Source: Bacillota bacterium (GTDB taxonomy: Bacteria; Bacillota; Desulfitobacteriia; Desulfitobacteriales; JAJXUE01). From it: 15,868 nt of DNA. Location of the stretch: positions 1 to 15,868 of the forward strand of contig JAJYNB010000360.1 of the NCBI GenBank assembly GCA_021786555.1, written 5' to 3'. The position numbers and the translations under genes are program-made. Below are positions 6,738 to 14,974 of the stretch, in pieces; position 1 is the stretch's first letter; each line of letters begins with the position of its first letter. Under the pieces are notes generated by a model. The model was not told the origin of the DNA. It saw only the letters and a list, made by a program, of their open reading frames with translations, and did not search any database.

Positions 6738-7631
6738 TTAAAGCTGCTTCATCCTGTTGCTGAGGCGGCCCAGCTTCTCTATTTCCACCGTAACCTCATC
6801 CCCGTCTTTGAGCCAGACCCGCTTCTCCTCTGGGTAACCCAGGATCACACCCTCTGGAGTACCCGACATGATGATGTCCCCCGGTTCCAGGCTCATGTGC
6901 TGCGAAACGTAGCTCACCAGCTCGGCACAGTCAAAAATCATGTAAGACGTATTGGAATCCTGACGCACTTCCCCGTTTACAAAGCTGCGAATTGCCAGGT
7001 TTCCGGGATCTCCCACTTCGTCAGAGGTAACCAGGTATGGGCCCAGGGGGCAGAATCCGTCGCAGGTCTTGCCCAAGAGCCACTGGCTGGAGCGAAACTG
7101 CAGGTCACGGGCAGATAAGTCGTTGCCGTTGCAGTAGCCAAAAACATAATCCAAGGCCGATTCTTTGTTAACCTTTTTGGCATTCTTGCCTATGACAATC
7201 ACCAGTTCCGCCTCATAGTCCACCTGGCTGGAGGCAGCGGGCAGGCCGGTCTCTTCTCCAGCGGCTGAGACGGCGTTAGCGAACTTGCTGAACAGGATTG
7301 GATAAGCGGGAATCTCCATCTCTGCTTCTTCGGCGTGTTTGCGGTAATTCAGGCCGACACATATGATTTTGCCCGGATTGGGGACACAGGGCCCAAGTTC
7401 CAATCCCGCTTCCGGTACGAACAGGTCGGAGGTGCCGGCCTGGACCCGCGCCACATACTCCCGTAAATCCCTGAGGGCCTCATCCCCTCCCGCCAGCACC
7501 TGTTCAATACTCAGAGGCACATTGCTTTGGGCCGGAAAGCGGCTTAAAGCACGCCTCAGGTTCAGGACTCCCCTGTCTGTCTTAATTCCCAGTTCCAATC
7601 CCCGTTGTGTTCTCAATGTCAACAGCTTCAC
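6738..7631 (-). CDS. Fumarylacetoacetate hydrolase (FAH) family protein
   Basis: 297 residues from GTG at 7631; AGGAGG lies 10 bases upstream. Residues 1-75 are a small N-terminal domain. The FAH catalytic domain follows with GLNYRKHAEE (93-102), DYEAEL (138-143), GNDLSARDLQ (169-178) and PGDIIMSGTPEGV (250-262). Metal ligands Glu140, Glu142 and Asp171 are all in place. Family members are Mg/Mn-dependent C-C hydrolases, decarboxylases or isomerases of 2-oxo or beta-diketo acids, including 2-hydroxyhepta-2,4-dienedioate isomerase, acylpyruvases and oxaloacetate decarboxylases; the substrate cannot be told. The gene follows the SDR on the same strand with a 132-base gap and no strong terminator between, so the two are probably cotranscribed and end at 6672-6704. 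Confidence 0.92.
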   Translation of the reverse strand: MKLLTLRTQRGLELGIKTDRGVLNLRRALSRFPAQSNVPLSIEQVLAGGDEALRDLREYVARVQAGTSDLFVPEAGLELGPCVPNPGKIICVGLNYRKHAEEAEMEIPAYPILFSKFANAVSAAGEETGLPAASSQVDYEAELVIVIGKNAKKVNKESALDYVFGYCNGNDLSARDLQFRSSQWLLGKTCDGFCPLGPYLVTSDEVGDPGNLAIRSFVNGEVRQDSNTSYMIFDCAELVSYVSQHMSLEPGDIIMSGTPEGVILGYPEEKRVWLKDGDEVTVEIEKLGRLSNRMKQL

Positions 7632-7763
7632 TTACACTCATCCTCCTGCATCTGCGCCCTGAAGCAAACTTCGATGGTTTTGCCTTAATACGTAAAAGAA
7701 TCATTTTTCTTTTTCTAATCGTTACCCAGATTCTCCTGTCTGTCTCTGGTTGCCGATACCTTC

Positions 7764-8510
7764 TCAATACATTTCGGCTCCACCATTCACGTTTAAGGTC
7801 GCTCCAACCATAAATCTACAGTCATCGCTTGCCAAAAATGCTATCTGAGGCGCAATATCCTCGGGTTCAGCCAATTTTCCAATGGGAGTTGATGCCTTTA
7901 GTTTGTCCATTAACCATTGTGGATTGTTCGCCGTTGCGTCGGTCTTAACGACACCCGGTATAAACAAGTTTGCTATTATTCCATGAGGGGCGCCCTCAAA
8001 GGCTACATACCGGGCGAACGTATTCAGTGCGGCTTTCGCTGTTCCATGCGCAATATAATTTGGAATCGGATTTATGGTGCGTGAAGTGGAAACATAGACT
8101 ATCCGTCCGTACTTTTGTCCCTTCATGATGGGAAATGCGGCCTTTGTAACGTTAAAGCCGGCAGCAAGTTCCTCATTTACCTTTTTAATCAGGTTTTCCC
8201 ACTCTATGTCCTCAAAAGAAGACCTGACGAAATCCATTGCGGCGTTGCTGACAAGGATATCCAGACGGCCAAAGTCATTGATGATTTGTTTAATCATGCT
8301 GTTGACTTGTTCCTGGTCACGGACATCGGCCCGTAATGCTACAGCCCTGCCGTTTTTCCGAGTAATTTCATCGACCACCTTCTGAGCTGCTTCGGCGTTG
8401 TTAACATAATTAACAATTACAGTCCCTCCCCGCTCAGCCAATAAACTAGCGGTGGCTGCACCTATGCCCCGACTTGCACCCGTAATTAACGCTATTTTCC
8501 CCTCAAACAT
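7764..8510 (-). CDS. Short-chain dehydrogenase/reductase with enoyl-reductase-like Y-x6-K motif
   Basis: 248 residues from ATG at 8510, preferred over the GTG at 8525 because GGGGGAG lies 6 bases upstream. A Rossmann fold is shown by TGASRGIG (10-17), the ADV segment (61-63), NAA (89-91), and a C-terminal GATLNVNGG. In classical SDRs the active site is Y-x3-K; here that tyrosine position is His155. A tyrosine stands three residues earlier, giving Tyr152-x6-Lys159 (NYIAHGTAK), the spacing of enoyl-ACP reductases and very like FabL (NYTTVGVSK). It may be a FabL-like enoyl reductase or a ketoreductase variant acting on a CoA/ACP thioester. It is probably cotranscribed with the FAH gene and diverges from the MFS exporter. 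G+C is lower than in the flanking operons. Confidence 0.88.
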   Translation of the reverse strand: MFEGKIALITGASRGIGAATASLLAERGGTVIVNYVNNAEAAQKVVDEITRKNGRAVALRADVRDQEQVNSMIKQIINDFGRLDILVSNAAMDFVRSSFEDIEWENLIKKVNEELAAGFNVTKAAFPIMKGQKYGRIVYVSTSRTINPIPNYIAHGTAKAALNTFARYVAFEGAPHGIIANLFIPGVVKTDATANNPQWLMDKLKASTPIGKLAEPEDIAPQIAFLASDDCRFMVGATLNVNGGAEMY

Positions 8511-8625
8511 AGCACTCTCCCCCACTCCATTTATTTCAGAAACAAGAACATTATACCATTCGGTGAATCCTCATAAAAGGTGGATTTACAGCATTATCAA
8601 TCCATTTCTGCTTTAATTCTACAAT

Positions 8626-8654
8626 TTGTCCATTTTTGGAAGAATTATGATAAA
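8626..8654 (+). promoter_or_regulatory. Possible sigma-70 promoter for the MFS gene
   Basis: TTGTCC (8626-8631), a 17-base spacer, then GATAAA (8649-8654) in the divergent region between the SDR and MFS genes. Spacing is ideal, with four of six matches in each hexamer. It would give a leader of about 40 bases before the start at 8700. Confidence 0.35.
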
Positions 8655-8699
8655 ATTAGTTGCAAGTATATTCCTGCAATAGAGGAAGGAGTTTTACAC

Positions 8700-10151
8700 G
8701 TGTTCTCTCTCAGCGAAAATCCTCTTTCCGGCCATCCGAACGTCAGGTGGTTGATCCTGACAAACACCTTAATCGGAGCTTTCATGGCCAATCTCGATGC
8801 GAGTATCGTAAATGTTGCCCTGCCAACTATTGCCGGCAAAATGAACGTTAGTATGTCGGTTATTCAATGGGTTGTCACGGCCTACTTGCTTGCTGTCTCA
8901 AGCTCTCTGCTTCTCTTCGGCAGATTGGCCGATATGATCGGGCGCAGGAAGGTCTTTTCCAGCGGCTTTTTGGTTTTTACACTTGGTTCTTTATTCTGCG
9001 CATTTTCCGGGAACATTTGGCAGCTTGTGGCCTCCCGCTTATTACAATCGCTGGGGGCCTCTACTCTCATGGCTATTGCGCCGGCAATTGTCACTTCTTC
9101 CTTTGGTCCGCAGGAAAGAGGAAAAGCTCTGGGAATAAACGCAACCACAGTGGCTGTGGGTGGTTTGATCGGGCCGCCCATTGGCGGTTTCCTGGTGAGT
9201 TCTTTCGGCTGGACTTCAATATTCTATATCAACCTTCCCCTGGGGATCTTTGGTTACATCTTTGCCTTAATGGTTATCCCGCCGGATACCCTTAAGAACG
9301 ATAAGGAGAGCTTTGATTTTTTGGGGGCAACTCTCTTTGCTCTTGGCATGATAAGCCTCTTGTTTGGTATTAATAATGGGCAGGAATGGGGCTGGAACTC
9401 GGCAATTATTCTCAGTATAATTGCTGGTCTTATTTTACTTGCAACGTTCTTCTTCTTGCAGACAAGAGTGCAGCATCCCATGCTGGATCTATCAATCTTT
9501 AAGGTCAGGCCGCTTTTTTTCGGAAATCTTTCCTCATTGTTATTCTATACAGCTACCTTCTGCAATTCAGTATTGATGCCTTTCTACCTGCAGCGCGGGT
9601 TCAACTATTCTCCGTCAAAAATTGGTCTAATCATGATGAGCCTTCCATTGACAATGGCTGTCTTGGCTCCTATAACTGGACATGTGTCTGACAGGATAGG
9701 GGCGTTGTTCCTTACCAGCAGTGGACTTATTGCAGTAGCAGCGGGCTTTCTTACTTTGTCGCTGTTAACAGTCACTTCAACAGTGCCGCATATGCTTTTT
9801 GGTTTGATCCTGATTGGCATCGGGAGCGCAATGTTTATTTCTCCGAACAACAATAGCGTAATGAGTTGCGTTACGCCGCAGAAATTGGGAGTTGCCAGCG
9901 GCATTTATGCCCTGGTCAGAAACGTCGGGATGATTACGGGAATAGCATTGTCCGTTTCCCTGTTTGAAGGTTACAGAATGAGTCACCCTGCTGCATTAGC
10001 AAGTTCGGTTTCATCTGAACGAATAGATACTGTTTCAATTGCTTATCATCTTGTCATGTTGGCAGCCATGCTAATTGCTCTGGCCGGCGCCGCTGTTTCG
10101 TTCAAGAGGGGTGACCGCGAAAACCCCCGGAAACACCGTGCGGCTGCTTAA
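8700..10151 (+). CDS. DHA2-family (EmrB/QacA-like, 14-helix) MFS drug exporter
   Basis: 483 residues from GTG at 8700, chosen because GAGGAAGGAG ends 8 bases upstream; an in-frame start at 8580 lacks a ribosome site and adds unlike sequence. Signatures are LDASIVNVALPTI (32-44, motif D1 of the 14-helix proton antiporters), GRLADMIGRRK (74-84, motif A), GGLIGPPIGG (154-163, antiporter motif C) and IFYINLPLG (174-182). The rest is hydrophobic with about 14 membrane segments; the tail is basic and cytoplasmic. It should export drugs, dyes or lipophilic metabolites in exchange for protons. It diverges from the SDR gene and ends at a bidirectional terminator. Its lower G+C, shared with the SDR, hints at joint acquisition. 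No regulator lies beside it. Confidence 0.93.
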   Translation: MFSLSENPLSGHPNVRWLILTNTLIGAFMANLDASIVNVALPTIAGKMNVSMSVIQWVVTAYLLAVSSSLLLFGRLADMIGRRKVFSSGFLVFTLGSLFCAFSGNIWQLVASRLLQSLGASTLMAIAPAIVTSSFGPQERGKALGINATTVAVGGLIGPPIGGFLVSSFGWTSIFYINLPLGIFGYIFALMVIPPDTLKNDKESFDFLGATLFALGMISLLFGINNGQEWGWNSAIILSIIAGLILLATFFFLQTRVQHPMLDLSIFKVRPLFFGNLSSLLFYTATFCNSVLMPFYLQRGFNYSPSKIGLIMMSLPLTMAVLAPITGHVSDRIGALFLTSSGLIAVAAGFLTLSLLTVTSTVPHMLFGLILIGIGSAMFISPNNNSVMSCVTPQKLGVASGIYALVRNVGMITGIALSVSLFEGYRMSHPAALASSVSSERIDTVSIAYHLVMLAAMLIALAGAAVSFKRGDRENPRKHRAAA

Positions 10152-10171
10152 ATAGGTCTGCAAAAACAAAG

Positions 10172-10208
10172 ACCCTACTGCCAAAATGTAAACAGTAGGG
10201 TTCTTTTG
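10172..10208. terminator. Bidirectional terminator between convergent genes
   Basis: ACCCTACTG (10172-10180) and CAGTAGGGT (10193-10201) form a 9-bp stem with a 12-base loop, followed by TCTTTT on the plus strand. On the minus strand it is followed by CTTTGTTTTTG. It ends the MFS gene from one side and the UbiD operon from the other. Confidence 0.88.
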
Positions 10209-10239
10209 ATGTCCTCAACTTGTTTGAATTTCACAAGAT

Positions 10240-10725
10240 TTAGTCCTTTACCCTGCTTTCCCCTTCTGAAGCGAGCCGGAGCTCAAACCGCTCCCCGAAC
10301 ACCCTGCTGTTGTCCGTAAATTTCAGCAGCTCGGGTACCAGGCGGTGCCAGCGGGCCTTGGAGACCCCCTTAAACGCGCCCGGCTTCTGCAGGATTTGCT
10401 TTACATCGGGGTACTTTTGACAGTAAGCCGCCAGGGCACGGGTGCTCTCCCTGAGCCCCACCAGGCTTGCCCGCCCCTGCAGCTGGAGTCCCTGGATTGT
10501 CCGCCAGTCACGGTGGTCTTCAGTGACTGACGCCGCTGCCAGCGGGCTGTGCTGCAGGTTAAGGCTGTGCCTGGTTGCCGGGTCGGACAGAAAGTAGAGG
10601 CGGAATCCGAGGTTGACATAAAAGACAGGGGTTGCCCAAGGACCGTCTGAGCCCCAAGTGGAGAGAACCATGGTGCTGTGGTCCGCCAGGTAATTAAAAA
10701 TCCGTTGTTCTGCGTCTGTTGGCAA
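10240..10725 (-). CDS. Pyridoxamine-phosphate-oxidase-like flavin split-barrel protein (YhbP/UPF0306-like)
   Basis: 161 residues, apparently starting with TTG at 10725, 21 bases after the UbiD stop, with AGAGGA about 10 bases upstream. The sequence has the split-barrel pattern: MVLSTWGSDGPWATPVFYV (19-37), LYFLSDPATRHSLNL (43-57) and DWRTIQGLQLQGRA (73-86). This resembles the UPF0306/YhbP group of FMN- or F420/heme-binding barrels; the function of that group is not settled. It is the last gene of the UbiD operon before the terminator. UbiD enzymes depend on prenylated FMN, so a flavin-binding partner is tempting, but that is inference only. The TTG start is the weakest part of the call. Confidence 0.8.
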   Translation of the reverse strand: MPTDAEQRIFNYLADHSTMVLSTWGSDGPWATPVFYVNLGFRLYFLSDPATRHSLNLQHSPLAAASVTEDHRDWRTIQGLQLQGRASLVGLRESTRALAAYCQKYPDVKQILQKPGAFKGVSKARWHRLVPELLKFTDNSRVFGERFELRLASEGESRVKD

Positions 10726-10746
10726 GGCAACCCCGTCCTCTTTAAA

Positions 10747-12162
10747 TTATTCCTCGAAGCCGTAATCCTTCCATTTTTTCAGTACGGTTTCCAGCATCGA
10801 GTCCGAAAGTTTGATGTCGATGGGCTTCTCTTCCCATTCATAAGGGATGCAGGTGTCCATGATAATCCTGGAGGTGATATCCCGGTCCGAGATGGGCAGG
10901 GACGGATCCAAAGGTGTGGAGCGGGCGCGGTCAATGATTTGTACCCCGCGTTTTGGATTCATCCTGGTGCTCATGGCCCAGATTACCCGGCCCATATCGT
11001 CCGCCGGAATGTCGTCATCCACCACGACCACGACTTTCAGGCCGTAGGACCCTGTGGAGGTGGCGATTACAGCATTGCCCACATGGTTGGAGTGACCGGG
11101 GTACATCTGCTTCACCGATACCACCGCCATGAAACGGCCGCTGGACTCGGGCGGGATGTAGACCGATTTGATACCGGGGATCTTCATAGCTTCCAGGTCC
11201 GCCCAGAGGGTTGAAGTACGGTTCATGGCCTGGATCATATGGGTGTCGGTTACGGGCCGGCCCACTGTGGTGGCATGGAAGACCATGTCATTACGGTAGG
11301 TCACCGCCTTGACGTTGATGTAATGGCGCGGTACTGTACCTTTGCCGGAATAGTAACCGGTGTACTCGCCGAAGGGCCCTTCCTCCCGCAGCTCCTCGGG
11401 CCAAAGTTCACCTTCGATGACCATTTCGGCCCCGGCCGGAATGGGCAGATCCACATATTCCCCTTTCACAACCTCTACCGGCGAGCCGCCCAGGGAACCG
11501 ATATAATTATACTCGTCCTCACCGGCGCCAATCAAGGTGCTGGAGGCCAGGAACATCAGCGGGTCATACCCGATTACCGCGGCGATGGGCATAGGCTTGT
11601 TCAGCTTGGCGTACTTCATGCGGTGCAAATCCCCGTGCTTGCCTTTAATCAGCTGAATGCCGCAGGTATTTTTGTCCAGTATCTGCATCCGGTAGGTCCC
11701 TAGGTTCACCCAGCCTGTCTCAGGGTCCTTGGTGATGACGCTGACAAAAGTGCCGATGTACCTGCCGCCATCCAGCTCATAGAACTTGGGCACAGGGAAC
11801 TTAAACAGGTCAATATCGTCTCCTTTGTCGATGTTCTGCTTGACCGGTCCGCTTTCCACCCACACGGGCGGGACCAGTTCCTTGGTCCGGTCCACCCACT
11901 CCCTGGCCATCTGGCTCAGAGTGGTGTTCTCCTGCATATGCATGGCGATGGCCAGGCGCTTGCTGGTGGACAGGGCGCTGACAAATACCGGGGTTTTATA
12001 CCCTTTTACATTTTCAAACAGCAGGGCTGGACCGTCTTTCTCCTCATTGACTTTGGCTATATGGGAGAGCTCCAAGTCCCAGTCAACTTCGGTCTTAATC
12101 CGCATCAATTCACCTTGCGCTTCAAGCCGTGTGAGAAAATCTCTTAAATCCGTAACTGCCAT
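10747..12162 (-). CDS. UbiD-family prenyl-FMN-dependent (de)carboxylase
   Basis: 471 residues from ATG at 12162; AAGGAGG lies 8 bases upstream. UbiD active-site features are intact. Asn153 and Arg158 lie in NLGTYR (prFMN/metal contact), Glu261 and Glu266 in EGPFGEYTGYYS complete the E-R-E arrangement, and STRMNP (398-403) is the conserved C-terminal signature. Members reversibly carboxylate or decarboxylate aromatic and alpha,beta-unsaturated acids. They include phenylphosphate carboxylase subunits, 4-hydroxybenzoate decarboxylase and UbiD itself. The preceding genes resemble both catalytic subunits of phenylphosphate synthase, so carboxylation of phenylphosphate to 4-hydroxybenzoate is a reasonable hypothesis. 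No UbiX prenyltransferase and no small phenylphosphate carboxylase subunits are in the window. It lies 72 bases after the ATP-grasp gene with no terminator between. Confidence 0.93.
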   Translation of the reverse strand: MAVTDLRDFLTRLEAQGELMRIKTEVDWDLELSHIAKVNEEKDGPALLFENVKGYKTPVFVSALSTSKRLAIAMHMQENTTLSQMAREWVDRTKELVPPVWVESGPVKQNIDKGDDIDLFKFPVPKFYELDGGRYIGTFVSVITKDPETGWVNLGTYRMQILDKNTCGIQLIKGKHGDLHRMKYAKLNKPMPIAAVIGYDPLMFLASSTLIGAGEDEYNYIGSLGGSPVEVVKGEYVDLPIPAGAEMVIEGELWPEELREEGPFGEYTGYYSGKGTVPRHYINVKAVTYRNDMVFHATTVGRPVTDTHMIQAMNRTSTLWADLEAMKIPGIKSVYIPPESSGRFMAVVSVKQMYPGHSNHVGNAVIATSTGSYGLKVVVVVDDDIPADDMGRVIWAMSTRMNPKRGVQIIDRARSTPLDPSLPISDRDITSRIIMDTCIPYEWEEKPIDIKLSDSMLETVLKKWKDYGFEE

Positions 12163-12234
12163 AATTTATTCCTCCTTACTGTTTTTGCTGGTATTCTTGG
12201 AAAGTGGTACTTGAACGTGCCCCGCCGCTAACCC

Positions 12235-13239
12235 CTAAGCGTTTTTTACCTGACCCGAAGGCGAGCCCCAAACGGTTACGGGCCTGCTCTGCAAAATCAA
12301 CAGGTTTTTAGGGAACGGCAGATCCTTGTCAATTCCCCATTCAATGTCCTGAGGCTTGCCGTAGTGCTGTTCAATGGATATGGCTGCTTGAGCTACAGCT
12401 TTGATTTCCATATTGGTCAGGCTGGAAGCAGTTTGCCTTGCTGTGGCTACCTCCTGCTGCACTGTCTCCCCAGTCTCCGGATGCCGGATAAATTCCGTCA
12501 TTTTAGGTGAAATCCAGCGCTCCCTGATCTCCAGTGTAGCTTTGTCCACCACAAAGTGGTCAGGAGTGACAAAGCCGCCCACAATTCCCTCTCCCAGGCC
12601 CCAAGCCGCGTCAATCACCACTTTGCTGCGGTCGCCGCTTACCGGATCTACGGTAAAAGCCACCCCGGAAGCCTTGGAATTGACCATCTTTTGCACCACT
12701 ACGGCCATAGCCTCCTGGTCCATGCTGATTTCCTTCGATGACCGGTAGTGCAAGGCATGGACAGAGAACAAGCTGGCCCAACACTTAAGGGTTTTCTCCA
12801 AAACATCCTCTACGCCTGATACATTGAGGAAGGTTTCATGCTGACCGGCAAAGCTTGTAGCAGAACTATCCTCCATAGTGGCGCTGGAACGAACGGCTAC
12901 CAGGGGGGTGCCGCCCACCCTGAGGCCCAGTTGTTGATAGGCGTCCCTGACAGCTGCTTCCACCTGCAACGGGAGCCGCGCATTGAGGATATAGGAATCA
13001 AGAAACTCTTTAATGTGTTCGAACCCTGCTTCATCCATGCCGGACAACCCCTGTTTCAATAGTTCATTGAGTTTTTGATTAACCCCGCTGGTATCAGCAA
13101 ATGCGCGGTAAGCGTTTACCGTGATAGAGAACCCGGGCGGGACTTGTTTCCCCGCTTTGCTCAGTTCTCCCAAGCTGGCGCTTTTACCCCCTACAAGAGG
13201 CACATCATTTATAGTGCATTCTTCCAGCCACTTAATCAT
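12235..13239 (-). CDS. PEP-synthase-like ATP-grasp (pyruvate/phosphate dikinase N-domain) protein, phenylphosphate synthase PpsB-like
   Basis: 334 residues from ATG at 13239, chosen because AAGGAGG ends 7 bases upstream; the upstream codons back to 13272 lack a ribosome site. The chain holds only the nucleotide-binding part of PEP synthase: VGGKSASLGEL (16-26), VRSSATMEDSSATSFAGQHE (116-135), SGVAFTVDPVSGD (191-203), WGLGEGIVGG (213-222), DIEWGID (298-304) and ILQSRPVT (315-322). It lacks the phosphohistidine and PEP domains, about 800 residues being normal for complete PEP synthase. In Thauera phenylphosphate synthase a ~40 kDa subunit has just this make-up and phosphorylates a histidine on a ~70 kDa partner. 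That partner is encoded 13 bases upstream. The ribosome site overlaps the partner's stop codon, so the two are coupled. Domain call firm, substrate inferred. Confidence 0.9.
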   Translation of the reverse strand: MIKWLEECTINDVPLVGGKSASLGELSKAGKQVPPGFSITVNAYRAFADTSGVNQKLNELLKQGLSGMDEAGFEHIKEFLDSYILNARLPLQVEAAVRDAYQQLGLRVGGTPLVAVRSSATMEDSSATSFAGQHETFLNVSGVEDVLEKTLKCWASLFSVHALHYRSSKEISMDQEAMAVVVQKMVNSKASGVAFTVDPVSGDRSKVVIDAAWGLGEGIVGGFVTPDHFVVDKATLEIRERWISPKMTEFIRHPETGETVQQEVATARQTASSLTNMEIKAVAQAAISIEQHYGKPQDIEWGIDKDLPFPKNLLILQSRPVTVWGSPSGQVKNA

Positions 13240-13252
13240 TGTCAAAACCTCC

Positions 13253-14974
13253 TTAATCCGAAAGGATCTCAACCACTCCTTTTGTGCCGTTTATGCGGAC
13301 TTTCTGACCTGTTTTGACTCCTTCGGTTACTTTTTTGCCCCTGGTAATCGTGCCTACTACCGCAGGGATGTTATACTCGCGGGCGCAGATGGCCGCATGG
13401 GCCAGCATACCGCCGCTGTCTGTGGCCACCCCCTTGATTTTAGAGAACAGCGGTGTCCAGGCCGGAGTGGTAAAGGGTGCAATCAGCACGTCGCCTGGCA
13501 TAACCTGGGAGAAACCTTCATGTCCAAAAATTACCCTTGCCGTCCCTTCAATGATTCCGGGAGCTCCTGGGAAGCCTTCGTACCTGTTTTCCACGTCTAG
13601 TTCAGGTACGGCTTGGCCCCTGATTACCTCGTTGGTCATGCCCCAGATTTTGATGAACACGGGATCGTCCACCCTGCCCTCGGGCACTGTGCCGATAATA
13701 GTCGGTACTTTCACATCGTGCAGTGCTTGCCAAACGGATTTGCGCCGCTCCACCATGCTCTTCACCCGCGGCTGGTGCTCGGCCAAGGCAATCTTTTTGT
13801 CCAGTACGATATCTTCCATGACTTCTTCCAGTTCGTCGATGGTCATGAAGAATACATCATCGGCTTCCCCGAAGAATTCCCAGTGGGCCAGGCGGCGGCC
13901 GCATTCCTGGATAGCGTAACGCAGTTCAGAGTAGGTCCACTGCTCCACATAGAAGTTGTGGTCTTCGTTGAAGGGATAGGAGTACTGGGCGTGCTTCAGG
14001 GCCTGCAGGAATTCCTCCCTGTCCTCCTCCGCGATTTCACTCACGGTCTTGGAGATATACTCATCCCGCTCCTCGATTATTTTCTTGGTGTGTCCTTCGA
14101 AGTCGAACCCGCCTTTCAGGATGTAGGTCTGAATGGTGGAAAAGGCGGGCATGGGATCTTCGATCCAGGTCTTGTAGTACGGATCGAAGAGGGCAGCAGT
14201 AGTCCTGCGCCCGTATTTGGCCAGGAAATCGTTGAACTTGCCCAGCCACAGCTTGCCTTTGGTGCTGCTGCCCAGCCGCTCATTCATCTCTTCCTGGCTG
14301 GAAATCTCGTTGAATTCCTCGACCAGTTCCAATTCGCCGGCCAAATCCGCCAAACGCCACAATCCCCGGTCGATTTCATACATCTTGGTTTCAAATCCCT
14401 GCAGGAAGGTCCGCATCTGCCTTTCTTCGATGCCGTGCTTCTGGCAAACACCCTCAAAGGTCATGTAGGCGAAGATGGAGGGGTACATGGCGACGAAGTG
14501 CAGTTCCCAGCTGCGCTTGGAGATCTTCACGGCGTCTTTCAGCACCGTGATCAGCCGGTCCGTCGGCAGGGTCTTTTTATCTATTCCTTTCAAATAGCTG
14601 AGGGAAGCTGTCCATTCCTCCACAATATCCGCATAGCGTTTGGGCCAGTTATCCAGCATGTCCTTCAGCTTGGCGCCGAACACCGGCTCTTTGGCCTGTA
14701 TTACCTCGGGATCTGCAATAGGCACAGGGCCGGGGAAGATGCGCCCGTAATAAAGGACAAAGTCAAAGCCCTCAGAATAGGGGAAGGTGAAATACTCGGA
14801 AGCAACACGGGTTCCCCGCGGCCAGTGATAAACCGACGCCCCCATGGGGCTGATGGGAGGATTGTTGTGCAGGTTGTCATGGAACCATAACCTTTGGGCG
14901 TCCGCTTCACGGTAAGCCCTTTCCGGCAGCCACTCCACTTGATGATCGCTGAATTCCAGGTTTTCGCTGTTCAA
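13253..14974 (-). CDS. PEP-utilising phosphohistidine-domain protein, phenylphosphate synthase PpsA-like
   Basis: 573 residues starting with TTG at 14974, chosen because AAGGAGG ends 8 bases upstream; an in-frame ATG at 15031 has no ribosome site. Residues to about 430 are a mostly helical, tryptophan- and charge-rich region with no obvious ATP site. The C-terminal end is the mobile domain of PEP synthase and rifampin phosphotransferase. It contains GDVLIAPFTTPAWTPLF, then GGMLAHAAICAREYNIPAVV with the phospho-acceptor His526, and ends in a swivel-domain tail. The Thauera PpsA subunit has this layout: it takes a phosphoryl group on its histidine and gives it to phenol. The ATP-grasp partner follows after 13 bases. 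Alternatives are phosphorylation of another phenolic or alcohol, or a two-piece relative of rifampin phosphotransferase. Confidence 0.88.
   Translation of the reverse strand: MNSENLEFSDHQVEWLPERAYREADAQRLWFHDNLHNNPPISPMGASVYHWPRGTRVASEYFTFPYSEGFDFVLYYGRIFPGPVPIADPEVIQAKEPVFGAKLKDMLDNWPKRYADIVEEWTASLSYLKGIDKKTLPTDRLITVLKDAVKISKRSWELHFVAMYPSIFAYMTFEGVCQKHGIEERQMRTFLQGFETKMYEIDRGLWRLADLAGELELVEEFNEISSQEEMNERLGSSTKGKLWLGKFNDFLAKYGRRTTAALFDPYYKTWIEDPMPAFSTIQTYILKGGFDFEGHTKKIIEERDEYISKTVSEIAEEDREEFLQALKHAQYSYPFNEDHNFYVEQWTYSELRYAIQECGRRLAHWEFFGEADDVFFMTIDELEEVMEDIVLDKKIALAEHQPRVKSMVERRKSVWQALHDVKVPTIIGTVPEGRVDDPVFIKIWGMTNEVIRGQAVPELDVENRYEGFPGAPGIIEGTARVIFGHEGFSQVMPGDVLIAPFTTPAWTPLFSKIKGVATDSGGMLAHAAICAREYNIPAVVGTITRGKKVTEGVKTGQKVRINGTKGVVEILSD

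Noticed and set aside
7685..7715. AAAAGAA/TTCTTTT inverted repeat between SDR and FAH as a terminator
   Set aside because: The stem is short and made almost only of A and T, so it would not be stable; cotranscription is more likely.
13613..14890. Long plus-strand open frame opposite the PpsA-like gene
   Set aside because: It is the antisense shadow of a gene with clear family motifs and has no family-like sequence of its own.
12235..14974. A frameshifted conventional PEP synthase
   Set aside because: The order is reversed (phosphohistidine protein first, ATP-grasp second), each gene has its own ribosome site, and the PEP/pyruvate-binding barrel is absent.
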